From the NCBI RefSeq assembly GCF_011045195.1, contig NZ_CP049199.1, forward strand, positions 3,100,001-3,164,000: a DNA stretch of 64,000 bases, read 5' to 3'. Under the pieces are notes generated by a model. That model ran no database searches, was not told where the DNA came from, and saw only the letters and a list, made by a program, of their open reading frames with translations. The position numbers were made by a program, and so were the translations under genes. Below are positions 52,602 to 61,366 of this stretch, in pieces. How positions within the stretch are numbered: position 1 is the first letter of the stretch; every line of letters starts with the position of its first letter. The stretch is from Caulobacter soli (GTDB lineage: Bacteria > Pseudomonadota > Alphaproteobacteria > Caulobacterales > Caulobacteraceae).

Positions 52602-52671
52602 GAAGTAAGTCCCTGGATTTCACACGCGACCACGCTCGATCGCGCGACACCCGATGCAAGACTAAGGCCGT

Positions 52672-53427
52672 ATGCTTGATCGCCCGTTAAACTTTGAAAA
52701 CAAAGCGCTTCCCCTGTTGGACGCGGCCGACGGCGCGCCCGTGGGGTGGGCGGTTTCGACCGGGTACGTGCCCTACCCGGCAGCCGTTGCCGCCATGGAG
52801 GCCCGCGCCGCCGCCATCGCCGAGGGTACGGCGGGCGAGCTGGTGTGGCTGCTGGAGCATCCGCCGCTCTATACGGGCGGCGTCTCGGCCAAGGCCACGG
52901 ATCTGATCGCGCCCGACCGTTTCCCGGTGTTCGCCAGCGGCCGGGGCGGCCAGTACACCTATCACGGCCCCGGCCAGCGAGTGGCCTATGTGATGCTGGA
53001 CATGACTAGGCGCGGCCGCGACGTGCGCGCCTTCGTCGAGGCCCTGGAGGCCTGGATCATCGACGCCTTGGCGGCCTTCAACGTGACCGGCGAGATGCGC
53101 GAGGGCCGAGTCGGGGTGTGGGTCGAGCGCAAGGGTCCCGGCTGGTCGCGCGAGGACAAGATCGCCGCCATCGGGGTGAAGCTGCGCAAGTGGGTCAGCT
53201 TCCACGGCATCAGCCTGAACGTCGAGCCGGACCTGGAGCACTTCTCGGGCATCGTGCCCTGCGGCCAGACCGAGCACGGCGTCACCAGCCTGGTCGACCT
53301 GGGCCTGCCGGTGACGATGGACGAGGCCGACGAGGCTCTGCGGGCCAGCTTCACGCGGGTGTTCGGGCCGGTTACGAACGCCCCTTCTCCCCTTGCGGGA
53401 GAAAGTGTCAGCGAAGCTGACGGATGA
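52672..53427 (+). CDS. lipB: Octanoyltransferase LipB
   Basis: LipB moves octanoate from acyl carrier protein to lipoyl-dependent enzymes. The 251-residue product has [19 protein letters not shown] (about 92-110), the catalytic Lys K170 in AIGVKLRKW and Cys C197 in [14 protein letters not shown]. The last 15 residues ([15 protein letters not shown]) are encoded by the left arm of a palindromic repeat, an add-on beyond the usual family end. It is divergent from the SpoA-like gene. Confidence 0.93.
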   Translation: MLDRPLNFENKALPLLDAADGAPVGWAVSTGYVPYPAAVAAMEARAAAIAEGTAGELVWLLEHPPLYTGGVSAKATDLIAPDRFPVFASGRGGQYTYHGPGQRVAYVMLDMTRRGRDVRAFVEALEAWIIDALAAFNVTGEMREGRVGVWVERKGPGWSREDKIAAIGVKLRKWVSFHGISLNVEPDLEHFSGIVPCGQTEHGVTSLVDLGLPVTMDEADEALRASFTRVFGPVTNAPSPLAGESVSEADG

Positions 53428-53524
53428 GGGGTCGCACCACCCTGTCCGCTCGCGGCTGACCCACTGATCAACCCCTCATCCGACCTCGCTCCGCGAGGCC
53501 ACCTTCTCCCGCAAGGGGAGAAGG
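53383..53524. repeat. Palindromic intergenic repeat (GGGAGAAGG type), copy 3, overlapping lipB 3' end
   Basis: The arms 53383-53403 and 53504-53524 are exact 21-base inverted copies. Inner GGATGAGGGGT/ACCCCTCATCC arms and hairpins GTCAGCGAAGCTGAC and CCTCGCTCCGCGAGG lie between. It is related in layout to 2481-2606 and 10156-10270. Its left part encodes the lipB C-terminus and its right arm ends 3 bases from the next gene's stop. Confidence 0.9.
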
Positions 53525-53526
53525 AT

Positions 53527-53931
53527 TTAGACCTGCGCCACCGGCTTCAGCGGATTGGGCCCATAGCGGTTGGCGCCCTGCTCGCCCGGCATGACGCCCA
53601 GCTCGATGATGGCCCAGACCACGACTCCGGTGAACAGGAAGTCCAGGAAGTGCTTGGGCGTGGGCCACACCGCGATCAGCGACAGCAGGACCAACGCCGC
53701 CCACCAGCCCGACCGCCCCCGATCATGCAGCCGCTTGGACAGCACGCAGGTCGCGAAGAACAGCAGCGGCGGATAGACCAGCCAGCCGGTCAACAGGTGA
53801 AGGGTGATCCCGAACGACTCGTAGAGCACGGCGAAGACCAGCAGCGCCGCCGAGGCCATCAGGAACGGCCCGCGCGCCGTCCGGCCCGAGGCCGACAGGA
53901 ACAGGTCCCACCACTCCGCGCGATCGTTCAT
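53527..53931 (-). CDS. DUF805 membrane protein (first of a pair)
   Basis: The 134-residue protein has about four membrane segments and the DUF805 signature SKRLHDRGRSGWW near residue 65, plus the C-terminal GVMPGEQGANRYGPNPL. Function is unknown; the family is often near secretion or stress genes. A second DUF805 gene lies 67 bases upstream in the same direction, likely a tandem duplication. Confidence 0.88.
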   Translation of the reverse strand: MNDRAEWWDLFLSASGRTARGPFLMASAALLVFAVLYESFGITLHLLTGWLVYPPLLFFATCVLSKRLHDRGRSGWWAALVLLSLIAVWPTPKHFLDFLFTGVVVWAIIELGVMPGEQGANRYGPNPLKPVAQV

Positions 53932-53998
53932 TCAGGCAGGCCCCAACGACTCCAACGCCCGAACCTAAGCCGGGCCGCCGCCGAGCGGAAGGGTTTGA

Positions 53999-54463
53999 CT
54001 AGGCGAACACTTCCTCGAGCTTGTCCCGGGTGTCGCCGCCGACGCCCTTGGGCGACTTGCCGTAGCGGTTGGGACCCTGGGTCCCGTCCATGAAGCCGAA
54101 TTCGATCAGGAACCAGAGGCCGATGATGCCGGCCACGATCTTCAGGCCCATCCGCGGCGCGACGAAGCTGTCGGCCGGCGCCATGTCGACGATGTTCGAG
54201 GCGATGGATGGAACCCAGTAGACCAGCGCCAGCCAGCCCGACTTGTTCCGGTCGTGGATGCGTTTGACCATCATGGCCAGCGACGGCCAGATGACCAAGA
54301 GCCCGGCCAGGGACAGCCGCTCGTCCTCGGGCTTCACGCCGAACGCCAGGAGCAAAAGCACCACGACGGCGACTGTCACCACGCCGATCAGCAGGCCCAG
54401 CAACCAGTAGTCGCGCCGACGCAGCCGGCCCTGGAACGAAAACAGCTTCTGCAGAATGGTCAC
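53999..54463 (-). CDS. DUF805 membrane protein (second of a pair)
   Basis: The 154-residue protein opens TILQKLFSFQGRLRRRDYW, the classic DUF805 start, and has MVKRIHDRNKSGW near residue 72 and MDGTQGPNRYGKSP at the end. About four membrane helices are visible. The GTG at 54463 is chosen for its GGGGGA site; the open frame runs on to a TTG at 54496. It lies 42 bases after pccA. Confidence 0.88.
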   Translation of the reverse strand: MTILQKLFSFQGRLRRRDYWLLGLLIGVVTVAVVVLLLLAFGVKPEDERLSLAGLLVIWPSLAMMVKRIHDRNKSGWLALVYWVPSIASNIVDMAPADSFVAPRMGLKIVAGIIGLWFLIEFGFMDGTQGPNRYGKSPKGVGGDTRDKLEEVFA

Positions 54464-54505
54464 GGCGAATCCCCCAGGCGTGAGGAGATCAGCCAAGCAC
54501 GACTT

Positions 54506-56503
54506 TTAGGCGAACTCCACCAGCACTTCGTCGGCGGCGACGGGGTCGCCGCTCTTGGCGTTGACGGCCTTGACCACGCCGTCGCGCTCGGCGCGGATGA
54601 TGTTCTGCATCTTCATGGCCTCCAGCACGCAGACGATCTCGCCCTCGCGCACGGTCTGGCCCAGGGCCACGTCCATGCTGACCACCAGGCCGGGCATCGG
54701 CGAAAGCACCAGCTTGGAGGTGTCGGCGGCCTGCTTCTCGGGCAGCTTGTCGTGCAGCTCGGCGCTGCGCGGGGTCAGGACCAGCACCTTGGTCTTGGCC
54801 GCCCGGTGGCGGATCGTGAAGCCCTCGGCGGCCGGGGTCACCTGGACGGTGAACGGCTTGCCGTCCAGCTTGCCCAGGAACACCGGCTTGCCCGGCCGCC
54901 AGTCGATCGTCTCCAGGCCGATCGTGCGGTTCTCGTCAGGCAGCTCGACATTCAGATGCTCGGCTTCGCCCGACAGCTTCACCCGCCGCTTGGCGTGGCC
55001 GACGGCCACCACCCACTCGGTGCGCACCGGATTGCTGAGCCCGGCCGTGGTCGAGCGGGCCCGGGCGGCGTAGACCCGCTGCATGGCCGCCCCGACGGCG
55101 GTCAGGATGTCGACCTGGGCCGGCGTCGGCTCGACGCCTTTGAACCCGTCGGGGAACTCGTCCTTGATGTAGTTGGTCGAGATCTTGCCCGAGCGGAACC
55201 GGTCCTGGTCCATCACCGCGGCCAGGAACGGGATGTTCTGGCCCAGGCCCTCGATGTGGAAGTCCTCCAGCGCCCGGCCCATGCCGTCGACAGCCTCAAG
55301 CCGCGTGGGGGCCCAGGCGCACAGCTTGGAGATCATCGGGTCGTAGTACATCGAGATCTCGTCGCCCTCGCGCACCCCGGCGTCGTTGCGCACGGTGTAG
55401 GGGCCCTGATCGCCTTCCGCCGGCGGGGCGTAGCGGACCAGGCGGCCGATGCTGGGCAGGAACTTGCGGTAGGGGTCCTCGGCGTAGATCCGGCTCTCGA
55501 TGGCCCAGCCGTTGATCTTCAGGTCCTTCTGTTCGAAGGCCAGCGTCTCGCCCCAGGCCGAGCGGATCATCTGCTCGACCAGGTCCAGCCCGGTGATCAG
55601 CTCGGTGACCGGGTGCTCGACCTGCAGGCGGGTGTTCATCTCCAGGAAGTAGAAGCTCTTGTCCTGGCCGGCCACGAACTCCACCGTGCCGGCGCTGTCG
55701 TAGTTCACCGCCTTGGCCAGGGCCACGGCCTGGGCGCCCATGGCGTTGCGGGTGGCTTCGTCCAGCAGCGGGCTGGGGGCCTCCTCGATGACCTTCTGGT
55801 TGCGCCGCTGGATCGAGCATTCGCGCTCGAACAGGTGGACGACGTTGCCGTGCTTGTCGCCCAGCACCTGGATCTCGATGTGGCGCGGGCTTTCGATGAA
55901 CTTCTCGATGAAGATGCGGTCGTCGCCGAACGCCCCGGCCGCCTCGGCCCGCACGGCCGGAAAGCCTTCCTCGACGTCCTGGCGGCTCCAGGCCACCCGG
56001 ATGCCCTTGCCCCCGCCCCCGGCGCTGGCCTTGATCATCACCGGATAGCCGATCTGCTCGGCGATGGTCACGGCGTGGGCGGTGTCGTCGATCTCGCCGA
56101 TGTGGCCGGGCACGCAGCTGACCCCGGCGGCTTGCGCGAACTTCTTGCTCTCGATCTTGTCGCCCATGGCCGAGATGGCCCCGGGGTTGGGACCGATGAA
56201 CACGATCCCCTCGTCGGCGCACCTCTGCGCGAACTCGGCCTTCTCCGACAGGAAGCCAAAGCCCGGGTGCACCGCCTCGGCCCCCGTCGCCTTGCAGGCG
56301 GCGATGATCTTGTCGGCCACCAGGTAGCTCTGGTTGGCCGGAGCCGGACCGATGTGCACGGTCTCGTCGGCCATCTCCACCGCCAGGCTGTCGGCGTCGG
56401 CGTCCGAATAGACCACCACCGTGGCGATCCCCAACCGACGGCAGGTCTTGATCACCCGCACCGCGATCTCGCCCCGGTTGGCGATCAGCAGCTTCTTGAA
56501 CAT
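54506..56503 (-). CDS. pccA: Propionyl-CoA carboxylase alpha subunit
   Basis: The biotin-containing alpha subunit activates CO2 for conversion of propionyl-CoA to methylmalonyl-CoA. The 665-residue product starts MFKKLLIANRGEIAVRVIK, with ATP-grasp ASAGGGGKGIRVA (about 160-172), EMNTRLQVEHPVTE (about 288-301), the PCC-type BT domain (WVVAVGHAKRRVKL) and biotin Lys K631 in EAMKMQN, 34 residues from the end. The MKMQN form and BT domain separate it from LiuD. No pccB lies in the window. Confidence 0.92.
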   Translation of the reverse strand: MFKKLLIANRGEIAVRVIKTCRRLGIATVVVYSDADADSLAVEMADETVHIGPAPANQSYLVADKIIAACKATGAEAVHPGFGFLSEKAEFAQRCADEGIVFIGPNPGAISAMGDKIESKKFAQAAGVSCVPGHIGEIDDTAHAVTIAEQIGYPVMIKASAGGGGKGIRVAWSRQDVEEGFPAVRAEAAGAFGDDRIFIEKFIESPRHIEIQVLGDKHGNVVHLFERECSIQRRNQKVIEEAPSPLLDEATRNAMGAQAVALAKAVNYDSAGTVEFVAGQDKSFYFLEMNTRLQVEHPVTELITGLDLVEQMIRSAWGETLAFEQKDLKINGWAIESRIYAEDPYRKFLPSIGRLVRYAPPAEGDQGPYTVRNDAGVREGDEISMYYDPMISKLCAWAPTRLEAVDGMGRALEDFHIEGLGQNIPFLAAVMDQDRFRSGKISTNYIKDEFPDGFKGVEPTPAQVDILTAVGAAMQRVYAARARSTTAGLSNPVRTEWVVAVGHAKRRVKLSGEAEHLNVELPDENRTIGLETIDWRPGKPVFLGKLDGKPFTVQVTPAAEGFTIRHRAAKTKVLVLTPRSAELHDKLPEKQAADTSKLVLSPMPGLVVSMDVALGQTVREGEIVCVLEAMKMQNIIRAERDGVVKAVNAKSGDPVAADEVLVEFA

Positions 56504-56678
56504 CCGGCCGTTCCCTACGCTTTTTCTCATTATCGCTTGTAACTAGGGACTAGCAGGCCGCCGGAGGTTTGCAACGGCGGCGGCGCATGGCAGAGTTTAT
56601 GACACCGGTTTCCCAAGAACCCGAAATGGGAAGCCGCAACGATGAGCGGCCCGTCCGCCGCCTGAGAGGAAATCGCCC

Positions 56679-57191
56679 ATGCTTCGTCCCGCCTTCGCGC
56701 TGCTGACCCTTGCCGGCGCCCTGGCCGCCGCCCCCGCCCTGGCCCAGACCGCGCCGACGCCCGCCGCGCCGATCGCCGCGCCGCCGCCGGCCCCACCGTA
56801 CGGCCAGCCGGTCACCCTGGCCCAGGCCAAGGTCGCCGCGGCCGCCGCCGAGGCCGAGGCCCGCAAGCAGGGCTGGTCGATGGTCATCGTGGTGGTCGAG
56901 CCTAACGGGGCCCTGGTGTTCAGCGAGAAGATGGACGGCGCCCAGTACGGCTCCAACGACGTGGCCCGCCGCAAGGCCGAGACCAGCGCCAGCTTCCGCC
57001 GTCCGACCGCGTACTTCCAGGAAGCGGTCAAGGGCGGCACGCTGAACGCCATCTTCACCGGCGCCCTGGCCATCGACGGCGGCGAACTGCTGATCGTCGA
57101 CGGCAAGATCGCCGGCGCCATCGGCGTCTCGGGCGGCTCCGGCGCCCAGGACGGCTCCGTGGCCCGCGTCGCGGCGGCGGCGCTGAAATAG
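56679..57191 (+). CDS. Secreted GlcG/HbpS-family (DUF336) protein
   Basis: The 170-residue protein has a signal peptide (1-22, ending PALAQ), a Pro/Ala linker, and the GlcG/HbpS domain: LAQAKVAAAAAEAEARKQGWSMVIVVVEPNG, then FRRPTAYFQEAV and IAGAIGVSGGSGAQD. Members bind haem or act as cofactors of extracellular sensors; which applies here is unknown. It stands alone, divergent from pccA. Confidence 0.85.
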   Translation: MLRPAFALLTLAGALAAAPALAQTAPTPAAPIAAPPPAPPYGQPVTLAQAKVAAAAAEAEARKQGWSMVIVVVEPNGALVFSEKMDGAQYGSNDVARRKAETSASFRRPTAYFQEAVKGGTLNAIFTGALAIDGGELLIVDGKIAGAIGVSGGSGAQDGSVARVAAAALK

Positions 57192-57237
57192 GACTTCACG
57201 ATCGGGGGCAGGCCGGTGGCCTGTCCCCGGCTCGAAC

Positions 57238-57813
57238 TCAGGCCCCGAATTCCCGAGCGAACATCGCCACGTATTCGTCGTGCTTGTCGCCGGCCTCGGG
57301 GGCGACAAGCCGGGCAATGGCGGCGCTGAACGTCACGGGCGCCAGGCCCGAGGCCGTGACCAGCCTGCCGTCGACCACCGCCTTGGCGCTGTCGACATAC
57401 TTGTCGATCCCGGCGTAGTCGGGCACGTGACCGGCTAGCCACTCCGCGCCGTTGGAGGTGTGGGCCTTGCCGGCCAGCAGGCCCGCCCGGGCCAGCGCCA
57501 CCGTCGCCCCGCAGATCGCGCCGACGATCTTGCCGTCGGCATGGACCTGGCGCAGCAGACTGTCGAAGGCCTCGTCGCGATAGCCGGGCCAGGCGTCCGA
57601 GCCGATCAGCAGGAAGACGTCGGCGTCGGCCAGCACCGGGTCGGCGAACCGGTAGTCCGCCGCCGCCAGCACCCCGCCGATCGAGGTCTGGGGCTCGCCG
57701 TCCGGCGTGGCGATCTCGATCTGCCCGCCATAGTATTCGCGCAGGGCGGCCAGCACCGGCCCGGCCTCCCAGTCGGCCCAGCCCGGTTGCAGGAAAGCGA
57801 CGGCGACGGTCAT
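57238..57813 (-). CDS. DJ-1/PfpI-family protein
   Basis: The 191-residue class I glutamine-amidotransferase-like protein carries the nucleophile elbow GAICGATVALARAGLL with C101. FLQPGWADWEAGPVLAAL marks the start. Such proteins act as deglycases, proteases or chaperone-like stress factors; the activity is not fixed by sequence. It is convergent with the HbpS-like gene and divergent from msrB. Confidence 0.85.
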   Translation of the reverse strand: MTVAVAFLQPGWADWEAGPVLAALREYYGGQIEIATPDGEPQTSIGGVLAAADYRFADPVLADADVFLLIGSDAWPGYRDEAFDSLLRQVHADGKIVGAICGATVALARAGLLAGKAHTSNGAEWLAGHVPDYAGIDKYVDSAKAVVDGRLVTASGLAPVTFSAAIARLVAPEAGDKHDEYVAMFAREFGA

Positions 57814-57925
57814 GGCGGGGTCCTTTCGGCGGTTTCGAACCGACCTTATGCGCCGCGCCGCCCGCCCTTGTCAGCAAGCGCGCGCCCCCTACCGCAAAAG
57901 GTTTCGAGCGCCCATATTGCCGGTC

Positions 57926-58408
57926 ATGACCGACACAGCCCCCCTCTCCGTCACCGGTTTCGACCTGACCCCGCCGACCGAGCCGGAACGCCAGCGCCTG
58001 GAGGCCGACCTGACGGCCGAGGAAGCCCGCGTCCTGCTGCATCACGGCACCGAGGCCCCGTTCTGCGGCGGCCTGCTGGGCGAGAAGAGCCCCGGCGTCT
58101 ATTGCTGCCGCGAGTGCGGCCTGCCCCTGTTCGAATACAAGACCAAGTTCGAGAGCGGCACCGGCTGGCCCAGCTTCTACGCCCCGTACGACGAGGCCCA
58201 CGTCAAGGAGGTGCGCGACACCTCCTACGGCATGCTGCGCATCGAGACGCTGTGCGCCCGCTGCGACAGTCACCAGGGTCACGTCTTCCCGGACGGCCCC
58301 GCCCCGACGCGGCTGCGTTACTGCATCAATTCGATCTCGCTGCAGTTCGTGAAGAGCGGCGATCCCCTGCCCGACCCGCTGCATCGCGGCGACAAGATCC
58401 CGGCCTGA
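57926..58408 (+). CDS. msrB: Peptide-methionine (R)-S-oxide reductase MsrB
   Basis: MsrB reduces the R form of methionine sulfoxide in proteins. The 160-residue product has both zinc CxxC pairs (C61/C64 and C110/C113), GTGWPSF, and the catalytic C133 in RYCINSISL. The ATG at 57926 is used; the frame is open upstream to 57812 without support. It is divergent from the PfpI-like gene. Confidence 0.94.
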   Translation: MTDTAPLSVTGFDLTPPTEPERQRLEADLTAEEARVLLHHGTEAPFCGGLLGEKSPGVYCCRECGLPLFEYKTKFESGTGWPSFYAPYDEAHVKEVRDTSYGMLRIETLCARCDSHQGHVFPDGPAPTRLRYCINSISLQFVKSGDPLPDPLHRGDKIPA

Positions 58409-58454
58409 CGTCGACGGGCGCCCGTCCTGGGACCGGCGCCCGCCTTCGTCTGGA

Positions 58455-59384
58455 TCAGGCGTTCGCCGGCTCGCGCGGCTTGGCCGTCGCCGACAGGCCG
58501 TTGCTGATGGCCTGGGCGTAGTCGGCCGGGGTCGGCTGGCCACCACCGGCGGCCTCGGTCGACCAGATGCCGCTGCTGTTCCACAGGAAGCCGCCGGTGA
58601 TCCCCGTGCCCGCCAGGCCGGCGAAGGTGGCGTTGATCTCGGACGGACCGGAGCCGTCGGCGCCCAGCACCGCATAGCCCGGCACGATGAAGGCGTAGGC
58701 GTCGGTCACGCCGGTATTGGGGGTGTTCTGCACCGCCTGCGCCCAGTTGGTCGGCGAGTTGCCGCCGCCGCCCGCGTAGCACTGCAGGTTCATCCACTTG
58801 ACGATCTGCTGCTGGTGGTTCTGGGCGTAGACGCCGGTCAGGCACCCCGTCCAGAAGTCCTGGTCCATATAGGGGCAATAGGTGGCGTAGAGGCCCAGCG
58901 CGCCGACATCCAGCGTCAGGGTGACGATCATCGACTGGTCGTCGCTGGTGTAGCCGTCCTCGGACTCGTAGTCGAAGTCGACGCCGGTGACGCCGAAGGC
59001 CGACTGCAGGGCCGCCAGGTTGGTCTTCACCGCGTCTCGCGCGTCCAGCCAGGCCGAAAAGTCGCTGGTGGTGCTCCAGGCGCCCACCGAGACGATCAGG
59101 TCGCGGACGCTGCCGCCGCTCTTCATCAGGGCCGCGATCAGCTGCGGGAAGTCGGGATTGACCCCGCTGGTCCCGTCGGTGGCGTACTGGATCTGGCCGT
59201 TTCGCACGAACAGGGTGTCGTTCAGATAGAGGTCGCCGCCCGCGTGGATGTGGATCGACCACAGGATCACCGTGGTGATCCCGGCGTTCAGCTGGGCCGC
59301 CTGCTCTGCATAGGGCACGGGCGGATTGGGATAGGCGTCCTGGAACAGGCCGTTGCCATAGATGGCGATGGGATAGGCCGACAT
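58455..59384 (-). CDS. GH18-like glycoside hydrolase, no signal peptide
   Basis: The 309-residue protein looks like a family 18 TIM barrel: VSVGAWSTTSDFSAWLD corresponds to the SxGG strand and GVDFDYE (D136, D138, E140) to the DxDxE catalytic strand, with the last Glu as acid. The canonical first Asp is replaced by Thr133. No signal peptide is evident, odd for a chitinase; it may be intracellular, exported otherwise, or a non-catalytic sugar-binding protein. The next gene upstream ends in a terminator. Confidence 0.75.
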   Translation of the reverse strand: MSAYPIAIYGNGLFQDAYPNPPVPYAEQAAQLNAGITTVILWSIHIHAGGDLYLNDTLFVRNGQIQYATDGTSGVNPDFPQLIAALMKSGGSVRDLIVSVGAWSTTSDFSAWLDARDAVKTNLAALQSAFGVTGVDFDYESEDGYTSDDQSMIVTLTLDVGALGLYATYCPYMDQDFWTGCLTGVYAQNHQQQIVKWMNLQCYAGGGGNSPTNWAQAVQNTPNTGVTDAYAFIVPGYAVLGADGSGPSEINATFAGLAGTGITGGFLWNSSGIWSTEAAGGGQPTPADYAQAISNGLSATAKPREPANA

Positions 59385-59440
59385 TGGGGTGCCTCCGGCT
59401 CGGGATGAGCAGCGGCACGCTAGTGGAAAACAAAACCTAT

Positions 59441-59462
59441 GAGAGTGATTTTTATCACTCTC
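59441..59462 (-). terminator. Intrinsic terminator after the 59455 gene
   Basis: GAGAGTGAT/ATCACTCTC form a perfect nine-base stem with a four-base loop and overlap the gene's stop codon. On the minus strand the stem is followed by ATAGGTTTTGTTTTCC. It separates this gene from the GH18-like gene. Confidence 0.8.
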
Positions 59463-59874
59463 TCGGAACGAGATTTCCGCCTTCGGTGACCATCGGATTG
59501 CTGTAGGTCAGATAGCCGCGCTCGACCATGCGCCGCATGGCTTCGTAGACCTCGGCCAGCTCTTCGTAGGCGGCGCGCAGGGTCGCCAGGCGCGCCGTCT
59601 GCTCGGCGGTGATCGCCGCCCCGCCCTCGGTCATGGCCACGGCTTCGGCCACCCAGCGGGCCCGGGCCATGGCGGCGGCCACGGCCATGCGCTGGAACTT
59701 GCCGGAGTCGCTCTTGCCCACGACCTGGGCGATGACCGCGGTGTTGGAGGCGAAGGCCGTGTAGTCGATCTGCTCCAGCTGGCCGCGCAGGCGGCGCTGG
59801 GTCTGGGGATCGGTGTCCTGCGGCTCGAAATGGTCGTGCGGACGGCGAAAGCTGGATGTCACGGTCGAGGACAT
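59455..59874 (-). CDS. Hypothetical helical protein
   Basis: I do not recognise this 139-residue protein. It starts MSSTVTSSFRRPHDHFEPQ (polar, His-rich), followed by a mostly helical stretch with KFQRMAVAAAMARARWVAEAVAM and TARLATLRAAYEELAEVYEAMRRMVERGYL, suggestive of a coiled-coil or helical bundle. The ATG at 59874 has a GGGAAG ribosome site; the frame extends upstream without support. Confidence 0.65.
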   Translation of the reverse strand: MSSTVTSSFRRPHDHFEPQDTDPQTQRRLRGQLEQIDYTAFASNTAVIAQVVGKSDSGKFQRMAVAAAMARARWVAEAVAMTEGGAAITAEQTARLATLRAAYEELAEVYEAMRRMVERGYLTYSNPMVTEGGNLVPRE

Positions 59875-59979
59875 GACGGTCTTCCCTGGGCTCCGCCTTG
59901 CTGGCGGGTTGTGGAAACACTGCGCTCGCCGCCTTAACGTCCGATTGAGACGCTTCCCATGCGTCAATCGGGCCATGCC

Positions 59980-60366
59980 TCAATCGGGCGTGAAGATCCC
60001 CTGCAGGCCCACGATCATGGCGATGATCCCGAACACCGCCAGCACCAGGCCCGGCCCCTGCGATCCGCTGGCCGGCAGGTCGCGATGGGCCAGCCTGCCC
60101 GCCCGCAGGCGATCCCACAGCAGCAGCACCCCGACGGCGATCCCGACGATCTCGAAGTGGAAGACATGTGGTCCGCTGATCAGATGGACGATCAGGAAAT
60201 AGCCGCCGCAGACCAGGGCCGCGATCCCGACGATCCAGCGGAACGGACTCAGTCGCTCGGCAAACCTGGTCAGGCTGTCGCCAGCGTTGGGGATCAGCGC
60301 CAGCAGACCGATGGCCAGCAGGAAACCGCCGAGGATGTTGCAGAGGTCGAGGATCAGTTCGAGCAT
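59980..60366 (-). CDS. Four-helix membrane protein, unknown function
   Basis: The 128-residue protein has about four hydrophobic segments (residues 8-24, 43-62, 69-85, 106-124) with short charged loops. No family is recognised. It is 105 bases upstream of the helical hypothetical gene in the same direction. The interval 60367-60502 holds no gene. Confidence 0.65.
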   Translation of the reverse strand: MLELILDLCNILGGFLLAIGLLALIPNAGDSLTRFAERLSPFRWIVGIAALVCGGYFLIVHLISGPHVFHFEIVGIAVGVLLLWDRLRAGRLAHRDLPASGSQGPGLVLAVFGIIAMIVGLQGIFTPD

Positions 60367-60502
60367 GGCGGTGGAATGCCGTCACGGCCAAGGATGTTCC
60401 CGGAGAGCGGCCTCCCGCTAGGCGGGAAGCGGACCAAGGCGTCAACGAAACCTGATGTTCCGTTGGCGCCTTGGCCGCGTTGCCTATGGCCTAGCCCGCC
60501 CG

Positions 60503-61276
60503 TCAGGCGTTCCAGCCGCCGTCGACCGTCAGGTTCTCACCGTTCGTGTAGGACGCTTCGGGACCGGCGAGATAGGCCACGGCGGCCGCGATCTCGTTCA
60601 CCTTGCCGAAGCGGCCGACGCTGGTGAGCTTGACCATGGCCGCATGTTCGTCCGAGCCTTCTTTCGGGCTCAGCTCGGTGTCGATGGGGCCGGGCTGGAC
60701 GCCGTTCACCGTGACGCCCAACGGGCCAAGTTCGCGGGAAAGGCCTCGCGTGAAGCCATGCAGGGCGAACTTGGTCGCGATATAGAGCGTCACCCCGCCC
60801 AGGGGCGCGGCTTCGCCGAAGGCGGAGCCCACATTGATGATGCGGCCCCAGCCTGACTTGGCCATCCGCTTGCCGGCGTCCTTGGATAGGGCGATGGGCG
60901 CGCGGACATTGACGTTGAAGTGCTTGTCATAGGCCTCGTCCGGCTGCTCCAGGAACGGGCCGTAGTCCACGACGCCGGCATTGTTGACCAGGATGTCGAG
61001 CCGTCCGCCGAACTTGCCGCCGAAGGCGCCGTCGATCGCCGCGATGAGCGTCTTCACGCCCGCCAGTTCGCCAAGATCGGCGCCGACCGCTTCGGCCTCG
61101 CCGCTGGCGCTTCGGATACCCTGGACGACCGCCTCGGCGTGTTGGGCGCTGGTCGCGTAGTTCACGATCACCGACGCGCCCTCACGGGCGAGCCGGGCCG
61201 CCACGGCGGCGCCGATACCCCGCGAGGAGCCGGTGACGAGGGCGAGTTTGTTTTCGAGGGGCTTAGGCATGGTCAT
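60503..61276 (-). CDS. SDR-family oxidoreductase (FabG-like)
   Basis: A classical short-chain dehydrogenase of 257 residues: TGSSRGIG (15-22), NNAG (98-101), catalytic S151, Y165 and K169 in YIATK, and the C-terminal GGEN-type YTNGENLTVDGGW. Substrate unknown; the family reduces 3-oxoacyl groups, quinones or sugars. It is divergent from a LysR regulator with 90 bases between, the usual sign of direct control. Confidence 0.9.
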   Translation of the reverse strand: MTMPKPLENKLALVTGSSRGIGAAVAARLAREGASVIVNYATSAQHAEAVVQGIRSASGEAEAVGADLGELAGVKTLIAAIDGAFGGKFGGRLDILVNNAGVVDYGPFLEQPDEAYDKHFNVNVRAPIALSKDAGKRMAKSGWGRIINVGSAFGEAAPLGGVTLYIATKFALHGFTRGLSRELGPLGVTVNGVQPGPIDTELSPKEGSDEHAAMVKLTSVGRFGKVNEIAAAVAYLAGPEASYTNGENLTVDGGWNA

Positions 61277-61366
61277 CGTCCTTGAGACAGCGAAGGACGG
61301 CTAGATGAACCATATCACCGAGCGGGGGTATGCGCTCAGATCGAACAACATATATACACCATACGT

